This document shows positions 1 through 7,275 of a stretch of DNA of 8,398 bases, one piece after another (position 1 is the stretch's first letter; every line of letters starts with the position of its first letter). The notes below the pieces were generated by a model. That model was not told the DNA's origin and searched no databases. It saw nothing but the letters and a program-made list of their open reading frames with translations. The translations under genes were made by a program, and so were the position numbers. Location: the NCBI GenBank assembly GCA_937920335.1, contig CALGUT010000659.1, forward strand, positions 1 through 8,398, in the 5' to 3' direction. The stretch is from an uncultured Opitutales bacterium (GTDB taxonomy: Bacteria > Verrucomicrobiota > Verrucomicrobiia > Opitutales > UBA2995).

Positions 1-32
1 TCTTGGAGTCGTTTCTCTATAGCGTCACTCAT
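1..32 (-). CDS. Start of an unidentified protein, truncated by the window edge (possibly RidA/YjgF-like)
   Basis: An ATG at 30-32 opens a frame that stays open to the left edge and reads MSDAIEKRLQ. It starts 4 nt after the stop codon of the VanZ-family gene, so the two are probably cotranscribed and perhaps translationally coupled. An AGGA lies only 2 nt before the ATG, which is too close for a normal ribosome binding site. The start resembles the N-terminal helix of some RidA/YjgF proteins (an 'IExRLxELG' pattern), but ten residues cannot identify a family. That reading is a guess from memory of the family. The existence of a gene here is supported mainly by the tight spacing. Confidence 0.45.
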   Translation of the reverse strand, partial: MSDAIEKRLQ

Positions 33-36
33 GGTC

Positions 37-432
37 CTAGTTTTTTTCTGAGCTGGACTCTTGTCGAGAATTAGTGGACAGCTTAAGCTCGAGTAGGTTT
101 GAAAACATCGGGAGAGATTTATAGAAAGCAATGGCAACAGCCGCACCGAGTGAATCAGCAACCCAGTCTTCAATTTCAACCGATCTACCTGGAGTGAATG
201 ATTGCCGAAGTTCGTCCAGGGCCCCAAATCCTGAGACAATAAGAAATGTTATTAAGGCCCATTTCCATGTTACCGGCCTACGCATTCGAACAATCAAAAT
301 GGCTATCAGGCCAAAGACTAAAAAGTGTATAATCTTATCCGAATGGCTAACGTTGACTGGATTTGTAGGGTTTGATCCAGATGCCCAAATAATAGTGGCA
401 ACTAACAGTAGAGGCCATATAAATGATTTCAT
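37..432 (-). CDS. VanZ-family small integral membrane protein
   Basis: This 131-residue protein has about four hydrophobic segments, near residues 4-19, 34-50, 57-72 and 91-106. VanZ-family hallmarks occur in order: DK at 32-33 followed by H36 and FG (40-41), then a DE..Q cluster at 73-77, PGR at 81-83 and DW..D at 89-93. Family members are inner-membrane proteins. The founding VanZ gives low-level teicoplanin resistance, but most chromosomal homologues have no known role, so no resistance should be assumed. The tail after about residue 115 is hydrophilic and Ser/Glu/Lys-rich. The start at 432 gives a complete first membrane segment. No Shine-Dalgarno precedes it. It lies 61 nt after tRNA-Pro with no terminator between, and 4 nt before the next gene. 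Confidence 0.85.
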   Translation of the reverse strand: MKSFIWPLLLVATIIWASGSNPTNPVNVSHSDKIIHFLVFGLIAILIVRMRRPVTWKWALITFLIVSGFGALDELRQSFTPGRSVEIEDWVADSLGAAVAIAFYKSLPMFSNLLELKLSTNSRQESSSEKN

Positions 433-493
433 CTGTTAAGACTAAGACTAGAGTGCCTGGTAAAGAGTCTCTTGATTATGAGGAATTAGTAGA

Positions 494-570
<77 letters not shown>

Positions 571-589
571 AACCAAAATAAAGGGGGAG

Positions 590-619
590 AGTGTGCCCGG
601 ATTCCTCTCAGCTGGTCAA
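590..619 (-). promoter_or_regulatory. Candidate promoter for tRNA-Pro
   Basis: A TTGACC -35-like box (minus strand of 614-619) is followed after 18 nt by CACACT (590-595), a 3/6 match to the -10 consensus. A pyrimidine- and C-rich stretch follows, resembling the GC-rich discriminators of stable RNA promoters. The start would fall a dozen or so bases before the tRNA 5' end at 570. The -35 match is good and the -10 match is weak, so cotranscription with tRNA-Leu remains possible. A small CCCG/CGGG hairpin lies just upstream of this box. Confidence 0.3.
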
Positions 620-726
620 GCCCGAAGCACCGGGATTTCCTTACTCATAGCAAAGTTTAGTCGGCCCAACTTTCGAATGCCGAAAAGCTAAAATCGCTGC
701 GGATATCGCGACCGAAAATTTATAGG

Positions 727-811
<85 letters not shown>

Positions 812-822
812 TTACCTGTCAC

Positions 823-841
823 CAACACCCAAACGGTGCTG
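823..841 (-). other. Small hairpin between argG and tRNA-Leu
   Basis: On the minus strand CAGCACC and GGTGTTG can pair over 7 bp (one G-U) around a GTTTG loop. No T-run follows (the next bases are GTGACA), so it does not look like an intrinsic terminator. It sits 11 nt before the tRNA-Leu 5' end. It may be a processing or leader structure, or may occur by chance. Confidence 0.3.
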
Positions 842-844
842 ATT

Positions 845-873
845 AATGTATAAGAGTGAGCTTTATGGGTAAA
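845..873 (-). promoter_or_regulatory. Candidate promoter for tRNA-Leu
   Basis: On the minus strand TTTACC (868-873) and TACATT (845-850) each match the sigma-70 boxes at 4 of 6 positions and are 17 nt apart. A start about 7 nt further on would give a leader of roughly 25-30 nt before the tRNA at 811. The match is only fair, and no terminator is visible between argG and this point, so readthrough from the arg operon is an alternative source of the tRNA. Confidence 0.3.
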
Positions 874-907
874 TGCTCTACTCAAGTCCAATCAAAAAAG
901 GTATGTA

Positions 908-2140
908 TTAATAATCTTTAAGAATGTCTTTATGGGCTTTGTTACGTGCTCTGAGTCTAAGAGCCTGAAGGTGTATGAATCCCGTTGCGTCATCAGGATT
1001 ATAATCGCTTTCAACTCCTTCCATCGATGCAATGTTCTCGTCGTACAAGGAGTAGGGAGATTTTCGTCCTACGGTTGTTACGTTGCCCTTGTAAAGCTTT
1101 AGTCGAACGGTCCCCGTCACTGATTCCTGGCTATTGTCTATTAGAGCCTGAAGGGCTTCCCGCTCGGGAGCATACCAGAAACCGTTATAAACTAGTTGTG
1201 CATATTTTGGAATCAGACTGTCCCTCAAGTGCATAAGCTCACGGTCCATCGTTAAGGTTTCCAGTTGCCTGTGACCATGGATAAGAATGGTTCCTCCCGG
1301 GGTTTCGTAAACCCCTCGGCTCTTCATTCCGACAAATCTATTTTCAACGATATCAACTCTGCCTATCCCGTGTTTACCGGCCAGTGTGTTTAACGTCCTA
1401 AGTATTTGTGCTGGGGTTCCGGCTGCTCCATTAACGGCTACGCAGTCTCCTTTTTCAAAATCGAGTTCGAGGTACTCAGCTTCATTGGGAGCGTCTTCAG
1501 GATCCACAGTGAGTTTGTACATCGACTTGTTGTCGGGAGTTGTTGGGTCGAACCAAGGATCCTCCAAAATACCTGCTTCATAAGAGATATGTAGAAGATT
1601 TCTATCCATCGAGTAGGGCTTTGATGAAGAGGCTTCCACGTCGATATTGTTGGCGGCGCAATATTCGATCATCTCAGTGCGACCTGGGAATGCCTGGCGG
1701 TATACGTCCATTCGCCATGGTGATATGACCTGAAGCTCGGGCGAAAGAGCAGCGTATGTAAGCTCAAACCTGACTTGATCGTTTCCTTTACCGGTTGCAC
1801 CGTGAGCCAACGCGGTAGCTCCTGCTTTCTTGGCGATTTCAATTTGAGCCCTGGCAATGAGAGGTCTGGCGATCGAAGTTCCCAGTAGGTACTGCCCTTC
1901 ATAGATGGCATTGGCTCTGATTATGGGATAGATGAAATCCTTGGCGAACTCGTCAACCAAATCGATGGTGTGGTGCTCGCTTGCTCCTGTTGCTTTAGCT
2001 TTTTCTTCCAGTCCATCTAGCTCTTCTTCCTGACCGACATCTGCGGCGAAGGTAATAATTTCTGCGTGGTAGTGGTCTTTTAACCAACGGACTAACACGG
2101 ATGTGTCTAGTCCTCCGGAGTAAGCGAGTACGATTTTCAT
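908..2140 (-). CDS. argG: Argininosuccinate synthase
   Basis: ArgG joins citrulline and aspartate with ATP to give argininosuccinate, AMP and pyrophosphate, the penultimate step of arginine synthesis in the cytoplasm. At 410 residues it is close to the usual ~400. The PP-loop AYSGGLDTS is at residues 6-14. HGATGKGNDQVRFE, a substrate/ATP-binding stretch, is at 113-126. SMDRNLLHISYEAGILED falls at about 177-194, and the VENRFVGMKSRGVYETPGG stretch at 265-283. All are family hallmarks and intact. The start at 2140 puts the PP-loop at its normal distance from the N-terminus. The gene begins 18 nt after argF, with no Shine-Dalgarno in the CACTTCACACTCATT leader. It is the last gene of the arginine cluster. 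No T-rich hairpin follows it, and argH is not present downstream. Confidence 0.98.
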   Translation of the reverse strand: MKIVLAYSGGLDTSVLVRWLKDHYHAEIITFAADVGQEEELDGLEEKAKATGASEHHTIDLVDEFAKDFIYPIIRANAIYEGQYLLGTSIARPLIARAQIEIAKKAGATALAHGATGKGNDQVRFELTYAALSPELQVISPWRMDVYRQAFPGRTEMIEYCAANNIDVEASSSKPYSMDRNLLHISYEAGILEDPWFDPTTPDNKSMYKLTVDPEDAPNEAEYLELDFEKGDCVAVNGAAGTPAQILRTLNTLAGKHGIGRVDIVENRFVGMKSRGVYETPGGTILIHGHRQLETLTMDRELMHLRDSLIPKYAQLVYNGFWYAPEREALQALIDNSQESVTGTVRLKLYKGNVTTVGRKSPYSLYDENIASMEGVESDYNPDDATGFIHLQALRLRARNKAHKDILKDY

Positions 2141-2158
2141 AATGAGTGTGAAGTGTGG

Positions 2159-3100
2159 TTAAATTGCAGATTTTGCGAGCATGGCCAGAATAGCCTTTTG
2201 TACATGTAGTCTGTTTTCTGCTTGATCGAAAATGATGGAAGCGGGGCTGTCTATTACTTCTTGGGTCACCTCTTCACCCGCGTGAGCCGGCAAGCAATGT
2301 AGAAACAGCGCTTCTGCTTTGGCCGCCAGCATGAGGGCGGAATTTACCTGAAAGGGTTGAAGGGTATTCAGACGTTCTTCTTTTTCATCCTCCATACCCA
2401 TGCTCACCCAAACATCGGTGTAAACTGCATCTGCGCCTTCAACAGCCTCAGTGGGATCGGTATGGAATGTCCATGAAGGGGTGAGCCCAGAAGCTTGGAT
2501 GAGGTCCTTAATATCTTGGCCTGGTTCAAATCCGGCAGGGCCAGCCAATGAAATGTCCATCCCGAAGAGGGCGGCTCCAAGCATCCAGGAATTGGCCATG
2601 TTGCAGGCGGTGTCTCCTAGGAATGCGATCTTTTTACCCTGCAACGATTCGAGGAGCGAACCACCGCCAGACCACCTTTCAGCCATGGTAAAGGCGTCTG
2701 AGTAAATTTGGCATGGATGGAGAAAATCAGAAAGTGCATTTACGACAGGAATCGATCCTTCGGCAGCAAATTCTTCGAGCAGGGCGTGATCGTAGCACCG
2801 AATGATAATCCCATGCAGGTAGCGCGATAAAACCTTTGCGGTATCAGCAATCGTTTCTCCGCGACTTATTTGAACATCGTTCTTATTCAGGTATAGCGCA
2901 TTGCCTCCCAACTCATGGACCCCCACTTCAAACGATACACGGGTTCTCGTGCTAGATTTGAAGAATAGCATACCCCAGGACTGCCCATTCAGGGCAGAGG
3001 AAGGCACCGTTCCTCTTTCTGCTTTGAATTTCTGGGCTAAGGAAAGCGTTTCATCAACTTCTTGAATATTGAAGTCGGTAGTTTTTAGAAAGTGTTTCAT
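2159..3100 (-). CDS. argF: Ornithine carbamoyltransferase
   Basis: ArgF transfers the carbamoyl group from carbamoyl phosphate to ornithine, giving citrulline. It has 313 residues, normal for anabolic OTCs. The carbamoyl-phosphate site SSTRTR is at 49-54 and HPCQ at 128-131. The OTC-specific ornithine side includes the DVWVSMGME loop at 229-237 and HCLPAHAGEEVT at 268-279. DQAENRLHVQKAIL at 292-305 supplies a further phosphate-binding arginine. The SMG loop and HCLP motif favour ornithine over aspartate as substrate. N-acetylornithine carbamoyltransferase is a related alternative, but the SMGME loop and the adjacent argD/argG fit ordinary OTC better. The start is 10 nt after the argD stop codon, with no Shine-Dalgarno. 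Confidence 0.96.
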   Translation of the reverse strand: MKHFLKTTDFNIQEVDETLSLAQKFKAERGTVPSSALNGQSWGMLFFKSSTRTRVSFEVGVHELGGNALYLNKNDVQISRGETIADTAKVLSRYLHGIIIRCYDHALLEEFAAEGSIPVVNALSDFLHPCQIYSDAFTMAERWSGGGSLLESLQGKKIAFLGDTACNMANSWMLGAALFGMDISLAGPAGFEPGQDIKDLIQASGLTPSWTFHTDPTEAVEGADAVYTDVWVSMGMEDEKEERLNTLQPFQVNSALMLAAKAEALFLHCLPAHAGEEVTQEVIDSPASIIFDQAENRLHVQKAILAMLAKSAI

Positions 3101-3110
3101 TGATAGACTG

Positions 3111-4328
3111 CTAATTGCTTAAAGGGACCGTAGATTCATTCAAGACAGATGAGAGAATTTCTATGGATTCATTCAGGCTGCTCTCCGCGACAGTGAGTGG
3201 CGGAAGTAGCCTTAATACATTTCCGCCGGCTCTCACGGTTAACAGTCCGCGATCTTCTAATTTCTTTTGTATTGGAGTTGGATCCTCGCTAAAATCAATT
3301 CCAATAAGAAATCCTCGTCCTCTGATATCTGTGATAATCTCGTGGGTTTCTTTTAGCTGATTAAGCTGTTCGATCCAAGGTGCGGATAGCTCTTTTACCC
3401 GCGTCAGCAAGTTTTCAGAATCAATCGTATCGAGCACTGCTAATGCCGCGGCGCATGCCAGTGGATTTCCGCCAAATGTACTTCCATGACTGCCAGGTTT
3501 GAATAGATCTGCTTTGTCTTCTGTTATCCAGACAGCCCCAATGGGAAATCCCCCTCCTAAGCCTTTCGCCATGCCGATAGCATCCGGCTTTATGTCGGCA
3601 ATTTCGTAGGCAAAAAAATCACCGGTTCGACCAGTGCCGCTTTGAACCTCATCCATTAAGAGAAGAATATTTTTTTCGTCACAGAGTGATCTTAGGTCTT
3701 GGAGAAACTCTTTGGACGCGACGTGAATTCCGCCTTCTCCCTGAATCGGTTCAATGAGTATGGCTGCGGTATGGTCATCGACCAGTTCAGCAAAACTCTG
3801 AATGTCGTTCATTTTTCCAACTGGAAAATTAGGGAGCATTGGAAAGAATCCATTTTGAATTTTCTCCTGAGGTGTCGCGCTCATACCGCCAAAAGTCCTA
3901 CCGTGAAACCCGTTGTTCGAGACTATTACGGTCGTAGCTGGATTCTCTGTGCCCGATTTATGGATACCAAAAAGCCTAGAGAGCTTTATGAGGGCCTCAC
4001 TGGATTCGGCGCCGCTGTTACAAAAGAATACACGGCCGGGGCCTGCTTTCGAAACCAACGCTTCCGCTAATTTTCCTTGGGGTTCGATTCTGTAGAGATT
4101 GCTGACGTGAATAAGGGTTTCTGCCTGCTTCTGGATAGCTGTAACAAGAGCAGGGTGACAATGCCCAAGAGCCGTGGTTGCAATGCCTGTTGAGAAATCC
4201 AGATATTTTCTGCCATTGTCATCCCAAACATGTTCTCCCTTTCCCTTTACAAGAGTTATTGTCGGTGATCCGTAGTTGTTTAGCCGATACTTGCTGTATT
4301 GTTCTTCGATGGTGTCTTTGAAATTCAT
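3111..4328 (-). CDS. argD: Acetylornithine aminotransferase (class III, PLP-dependent)
   Basis: ArgD converts N-acetylglutamate semialdehyde to N-acetylornithine with glutamate as amino donor. Some ArgD enzymes also act as succinyldiaminopimelate aminotransferase in lysine synthesis. The 405 residues match the family. NSGAESSEALIK at 104-115 is the phosphate-binding loop. FHGRTFGGMSAT is at 141-152, IEPIQGEGG at 192-200 and LMDEVQSGTGRTG at 224-236 (D226 contacts the PLP ring). AKGLGGGFPIGA at 254-265 carries the Schiff-base lysine K255. STFGGNPLACAAA is at 283-295. All expected residues are present. ArgD is hard to separate by motif from other class III aminotransferases such as ornithine or succinylornithine types, but its position between argB and argF settles the assignment. 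It begins 12 nt after argB, with no Shine-Dalgarno. Confidence 0.96.
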   Translation of the reverse strand: MNFKDTIEEQYSKYRLNNYGSPTITLVKGKGEHVWDDNGRKYLDFSTGIATTALGHCHPALVTAIQKQAETLIHVSNLYRIEPQGKLAEALVSKAGPGRVFFCNSGAESSEALIKLSRLFGIHKSGTENPATTVIVSNNGFHGRTFGGMSATPQEKIQNGFFPMLPNFPVGKMNDIQSFAELVDDHTAAILIEPIQGEGGIHVASKEFLQDLRSLCDEKNILLLMDEVQSGTGRTGDFFAYEIADIKPDAIGMAKGLGGGFPIGAVWITEDKADLFKPGSHGSTFGGNPLACAAALAVLDTIDSENLLTRVKELSAPWIEQLNQLKETHEIITDIRGRGFLIGIDFSEDPTPIQKKLEDRGLLTVRAGGNVLRLLPPLTVAESSLNESIEILSSVLNESTVPLSN

Positions 4329-4340
4329 TTTATGAGGTGT

Positions 4341-5237
4341 TTAATGGATGATTTCAGTTCCGACCCCTTTGTCCGTAAATATCTCTAGCAAGATACTGTG
4401 TGGGAGTCTTCCGTGTACGAAGTGAACGCGTTGGACTCCTTCCTTTAGAGCCATTATTGCAGAATCTACTTTGGGTAACATCCCTTTTCCTATGACGCCT
4501 TCTTGTTTAAGCGAGTCAACTTCGTTTGCCTGTAGAGTCGAGATGATCGAATCGTGATCTTTGGGGTCTCTTAGAAGCCCCGGTACGTCGGTCATATAAA
4601 CGAGACGGCGCGCGCGAAGATTGCAGGCGACATGTGCGGCAGCGACATCAGCGTTGATGTTGTATAGGTTGCCATCTTCATCGCTTCCGACGGGAGAGAT
4701 GATAGGCGTGTATCCTTGCGAGATAGCTCGTTTGATCAACCGAGACCGGACGATTTGTATATCGCCAACGAATCCTAAATCAACTGGATTACCCTCTGGG
4801 TCTACTTCGAGCTTCGAGCAATTGAAAAGACTTTGGCCTGCCATGCCCAAAGGGCGTCCTTTGGTGGCTTGGATTAATTCGCAAATGTCGAGGTTCACCG
4901 ATTTGTTTAACGTTTCTTCAACGATTGAAACCGTATCTTTATCGGTAAACCGGAGACCGTTGATGAATAAGGGTTTAATTCCCGCAGTTTCCATGGCTGC
5001 ACTGATGGCCTTTCCGCCGCCATGAACAACCACTACATGTATCCCCACAGCCGCGAGGAAAACGATATCTTGTGCGACCCTACTTCGTACCTCTGGGTCT
5101 TTATCATCCATAAAACTACCGCCGTATTTAACCACAAAGATACTGTCTTTGAATGTCTGTATATATGGAAGCGCCTCCAATAGCACTTTGGCTTTTGCGA
5201 TCACTTCTTTATCGGAGGGTGTGTGTGCAATTTCCAT
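4341..5237 (-). CDS. argB: N-acetylglutamate kinase, probably the arginine-inhibitable type
   Basis: ArgB phosphorylates N-acetylglutamate with ATP, the usual committed and feedback-controlled step of arginine synthesis. This amino acid kinase fold protein has 298 residues. VVKYGGSFM at 35-43 holds the catalytic lysine K37. VHGGGKAI at 71-78 is the second glycine loop. GLRFTDK at 94-100 and YNINADVAAAH at 192-202 bind substrate. YMTDVPGL at 214-221 and the C-terminal LLEIFTDKGVGTEI at 283-296 are typical. About 34 residues precede the catalytic core and include AKVLLEALPYIQTF at 16-29. That helix is the hallmark of hexameric, arginine-inhibited enzymes such as the Pseudomonas one. The nucleotide-site loop reads GKGMLPK (250-256) where GGMLPK is commoner. 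It starts 18 nt after argC. A weak TTAAG is the only purine-containing SD-like run. Confidence 0.97.
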   Translation of the reverse strand: MEIAHTPSDKEVIAKAKVLLEALPYIQTFKDSIFVVKYGGSFMDDKDPEVRSRVAQDIVFLAAVGIHVVVVHGGGKAISAAMETAGIKPLFINGLRFTDKDTVSIVEETLNKSVNLDICELIQATKGRPLGMAGQSLFNCSKLEVDPEGNPVDLGFVGDIQIVRSRLIKRAISQGYTPIISPVGSDEDGNLYNINADVAAAHVACNLRARRLVYMTDVPGLLRDPKDHDSIISTLQANEVDSLKQEGVIGKGMLPKVDSAIMALKEGVQRVHFVHGRLPHSILLEIFTDKGVGTEIIH

Positions 5238-5255
5238 GTTTAGAGTCTTAAGGGG

Positions 5256-6281
5256 TTAGAGGAGTCCGGCGGTTTCTTCGTATCCACACCAGAGGTTCAT
5301 GATTTGTATGGCCTGTCCGGCAGCGCCCTTCATTAGATTATCTTCAGCTGAAGTAATGAGGAGGCTTTCTGTTCTCGGATCGTAAGTTGCAGAAAAGTCT
5401 ATGCGGTTCGTTTGAAAAACATACTTTGTGTCAGGGGTCTGCCCAGATTCAAGGACTGATATGAACGGCTTTTCACCATAAAGTTCATTCCATACTTCAT
5501 AAGCTTCGTTGAGGCAGTTTCCTGTATTCGCTATTGTGATTGTGGTGGCGATACCCCTGTTGATTGGGATCAGATGTGGAGTGAACTGTATCACAATTTC
5601 CTTTTTTGCCGCTAATGTTAGTTGTTCTTCGATCTCTGACAAATGCCGGTGCTTGACGAGTCCATAAGCCTTAACGCTTTCGTTTCTCTCACAGTATAGA
5701 TAGTCCTCGGCTAGTTTTTTGCCAGCGCCGCTTACGCCGCTCATAGAATTGATTACGATACCACTTCCGTCTATTATGTTGTTCTTCAACAACGGTAAGA
5801 GTGGAACAAGGATACTGGTGGGGTAGCAGCCAGGCGCTGCGATCAGCCTATTATTCTGCCAACCGTCATCTGTGATTTCCGGGATAACGTAGGCAGATTT
5901 TTCAAGCCAATTAGGGAAGGGGTGAGGGTGCCCGTAATAGTCTTCATAGATCTCCGAAGAGTTGAGCCGGAAATCGGCGCTCAAGTCTATTACCTTCTTC
6001 CCAGATTTGCAGAGTGGAATCGCATACTCACTGGCTACGCCGTGTGGTAACGCCAGAAATACCAGATCCAAATCAGGATCGGCAGCCAATTGATCAGGAT
6101 CGGATATTGTGAACTTAAGCCCACCACCTCGATTCCTAAGATGTGGAAACACCGATTCGACAGATTTGCCGGCCAACGTCCTGGAGGTTACTGTTGAAAG
6201 GGAGATGTTCGGATGATCCAGAAGCAATGAGAGTAAGACCTCTCCAGAATAACCGGATGCACCTACGATACCAATGTTCAT
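5256..6281 (-). CDS. argC: N-acetyl-gamma-glutamyl-phosphate reductase
   Basis: ArgC reduces N-acetylglutamyl-5-phosphate to the semialdehyde with NADPH. It has 341 residues, which fits the longer bacterial type. The Rossmann glycine loop GASGYSGEVLL is at 7-17. FLALPHGVAS at 75-84 follows the cofactor site. AAPGCYPTS at 148-156 contains the catalytic cysteine C152. SGVSGAGKK is at 181-189, KHRHLSEIEEQ at 210-220 (with the conserved HRH), FTPHLIPINRGI at 233-244, and the KGAAGQAIQ segment at 318-326. It is the first gene of the arg cluster and lies 110 nt after rpsI, beyond that operon's terminator. The 45 nt before its ATG are AT-rich and hold a small TAGA-TTT-TCTA palindrome (6287-6297, plus-strand reading), but no convincing promoter or Shine-Dalgarno. 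Confidence 0.98.
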   Translation of the reverse strand: MNIGIVGASGYSGEVLLSLLLDHPNISLSTVTSRTLAGKSVESVFPHLRNRGGGLKFTISDPDQLAADPDLDLVFLALPHGVASEYAIPLCKSGKKVIDLSADFRLNSSEIYEDYYGHPHPFPNWLEKSAYVIPEITDDGWQNNRLIAAPGCYPTSILVPLLPLLKNNIIDGSGIVINSMSGVSGAGKKLAEDYLYCERNESVKAYGLVKHRHLSEIEEQLTLAAKKEIVIQFTPHLIPINRGIATTITIANTGNCLNEAYEVWNELYGEKPFISVLESGQTPDTKYVFQTNRIDFSATYDPRTESLLITSAEDNLMKGAAGQAIQIMNLWCGYEETAGLL

Positions 6282-6326
6282 AATACTAGATTTTCTAAAG
6301 ACTAAGGGGATTATTGTTATTTTTGG

Positions 6327-6361
6327 AAATAAAAAGCCCTCCGAGGTGGTCCTGGGAGGGC
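6327..6361 (-). terminator. Intrinsic terminator of the rplM-rpsI operon
   Basis: On the minus strand GCCCTCC and GGAGGGC form a 7-bp GC-rich stem. It extends past a C/C mismatch by AGG/CCT to an ACCA loop, and TTTTTATTT follows directly. The hairpin covers 6336-6361 and the T-run 6327-6335. It lies 31 nt after the rpsI stop codon and about 45 nt before the argC start, so it separates ribosomal from arginine transcription. Confidence 0.92.
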
Positions 6362-6391
6362 GTAAAAAGGGGAGAACTTTAGGTTTCCGAA

Positions 6392-6787
6392 TTAACGCTT
6401 GGAGAATTGGAAGCGTTTACGGGCTCCTGGCTGACCGGGCTTCTTACGCTCGCGTCGTCGAGGGTCTCGTCGGAGATGTCCTGCTTTTTTCAGCGGGATT
6501 CTAAGTTCTTCATCAAATTTTAACAGAGCTCTTGCGATACCATGAGCACAGGCTTCTGCCTGACCATTAACACCACCGCCTTCTACTTTTGCGATGACGT
6601 CGAACTTCTCTTTTTGCTCGATAGTATTAAAAGGGCCTTCAACCATACGAACCGCTTGGTCTAGGCTAAAATACTCGTTCAGTTCTTTGTCGTTGATCTG
6701 AATCTTTCCCTCGCCTGCCACGAGGCGAACACGTGCAGATGCGGTTTTGCGTCTGCCTGTTCCTAAATATACAGTGTCGTTACTCAT
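6392..6787 (-). CDS. rpsI: 30S ribosomal protein S9 (uS9)
   Basis: S9 is a small-subunit protein whose C-terminal tail reaches the P-site tRNA. The 131-residue length is standard. GTGRRKTASARVRL at 9-22 is the typical N-terminal signature. EGGGVNGQAEACAHGIARAL at 69-88 is the family core motif. The basic tail ends in KRFQFSKR, with the invariant terminal SKR. The start at 6787 gives the short MSNDTVYLGTGRRK beginning seen in many S9 proteins. It follows rplM by 16 nt, the near-universal L13-S9 pair. No Shine-Dalgarno is visible in the AAACGACACTAATTTT leader. Confidence 0.99.
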   Translation of the reverse strand: MSNDTVYLGTGRRKTASARVRLVAGEGKIQINDKELNEYFSLDQAVRMVEGPFNTIEQKEKFDVIAKVEGGGVNGQAEACAHGIARALLKFDEELRIPLKKAGHLRRDPRRRERKKPGQPGARKRFQFSKR

Positions 6788-6803
6788 AAAATTAGTGTCG
6801 TTT

Positions 6804-7226
6804 CTAGAGAGCGATTGGCTCTTGGGCTTCGTGCGGGTGGTTCGGTCCGGTATAAACCTTCATTTTACGAAGCATTTGCCGACCTAGATTATTTCTTGGA
6901 AGCATACCTTTGACCGCATGGCGAATGATGAAGTCAGGTCTTTTTTCTCTGAAATCAGCAAGCGTGCGGTATTTTTCATTACCGACCCAGCCTGTGTAAA
7001 ACATGTAGGTCTTCTGATTTTCCTTTTTCCCAGATACAGCGACTTTTTCGGTGTTGATAACAATAACGAAATCACCCGTATCTACGTGTGGTGTGTAAAT
7101 TGGTTTGTCCCGACCACGTAGGATATTGGCGATTTTCACCGACAGTCTTCCGAGGGTTTGCCCGGTGGCGTCGACGACATACCATTTCCTTTGGACGTTC
7201 TCTTTCTTTGCTAACGTGGTTTTCAT
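6804..7226 (-). CDS. rplM: 50S ribosomal protein L13 (uL13)
   Basis: L13 is an early-assembling large-subunit protein that binds 23S rRNA. It has 140 residues, against about 142 in E. coli. RKWYVVDATGQTLGRLSVKI at 13-32, YTPHVDTGDFVIVINTEKVA at 44-63 and HAVKGMLPRNNLGRQML at 103-119 with the following KMKVYTG are family signatures. The N-terminus MKTTLAKKENVQRKWY aligns naturally with known L13 starts, which supports the ATG at 7226. It is the first gene of the operon, with rpsI 16 nt downstream. The leader before the ATG is pyrimidine-rich (CCCCCTTTCTTC) rather than purine-rich, so a Shine-Dalgarno is absent. In E. coli this operon is autoregulated by L13; whether that holds here is unknown. 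Confidence 0.99.
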   Translation of the reverse strand: MKTTLAKKENVQRKWYVVDATGQTLGRLSVKIANILRGRDKPIYTPHVDTGDFVIVINTEKVAVSGKKENQKTYMFYTGWVGNEKYRTLADFREKRPDFIIRHAVKGMLPRNNLGRQMLRKMKVYTGPNHPHEAQEPIAL

Positions 7227-7246
7227 AAATTTGAAGAAAGGGGGAG

Positions 7247-7275
7247 AAAATGCATAGTTGATTTTGCTTTGTCAA
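7247..7275 (-). promoter_or_regulatory. Candidate rplM-rpsI promoter
   Basis: A perfect TTGACA box (minus strand of 7270-7275) is followed after 17 nt by CATTTT (7247-7252), a 3/6 match to TATAAT. The start would give a leader of only about 13 nt before the rplM ATG. The -35 box lies after the terminator of the preceding gene, as expected for a new transcript. The weak -10 makes the exact placement uncertain. The box is embedded in an inverted repeat. Confidence 0.42.

Noticed and set aside
131..439. Plus-strand open frame of 102 codons opposite the VanZ-family gene
   Set aside because: It is a mirror of the minus-strand coding region, has no recognisable protein pattern, and the minus-strand product has clear family motifs and membrane segments.
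437..450. Tandem TAAGAC repeat just upstream of the VanZ-family start
   Set aside because: Two 6-bp copies are too short to stand out from chance in AT-rich intergenic DNA, and nothing links them to a known site.
629..661. Possible ten-residue minus-strand peptide between the two tRNA genes
   Set aside because: It is very short, has no ribosome binding site and lies in a tRNA spacer. There is no support beyond a start and a stop codon.
2262..2297. ArgF reads HCLPAHAGEEVT where many OTCs have HRG or HRE
   Set aside because: The position after HCLPAH varies among working ornithine carbamoyltransferases, and the SSTRTR, HPCQ, SMG and AENR residues are all intact, so loss of function is not implied.
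3699..4070. Plus-strand open frame of 123 codons opposite argD
   Set aside because: It lies wholly inside argD, whose motifs are intact. The translation shows no domain-like features.
4621..5025. Plus-strand open frame of 134 codons opposite argB
   Set aside because: It lies wholly inside a well-supported argB. Long antisense frames are expected by chance opposite codon-biased genes.
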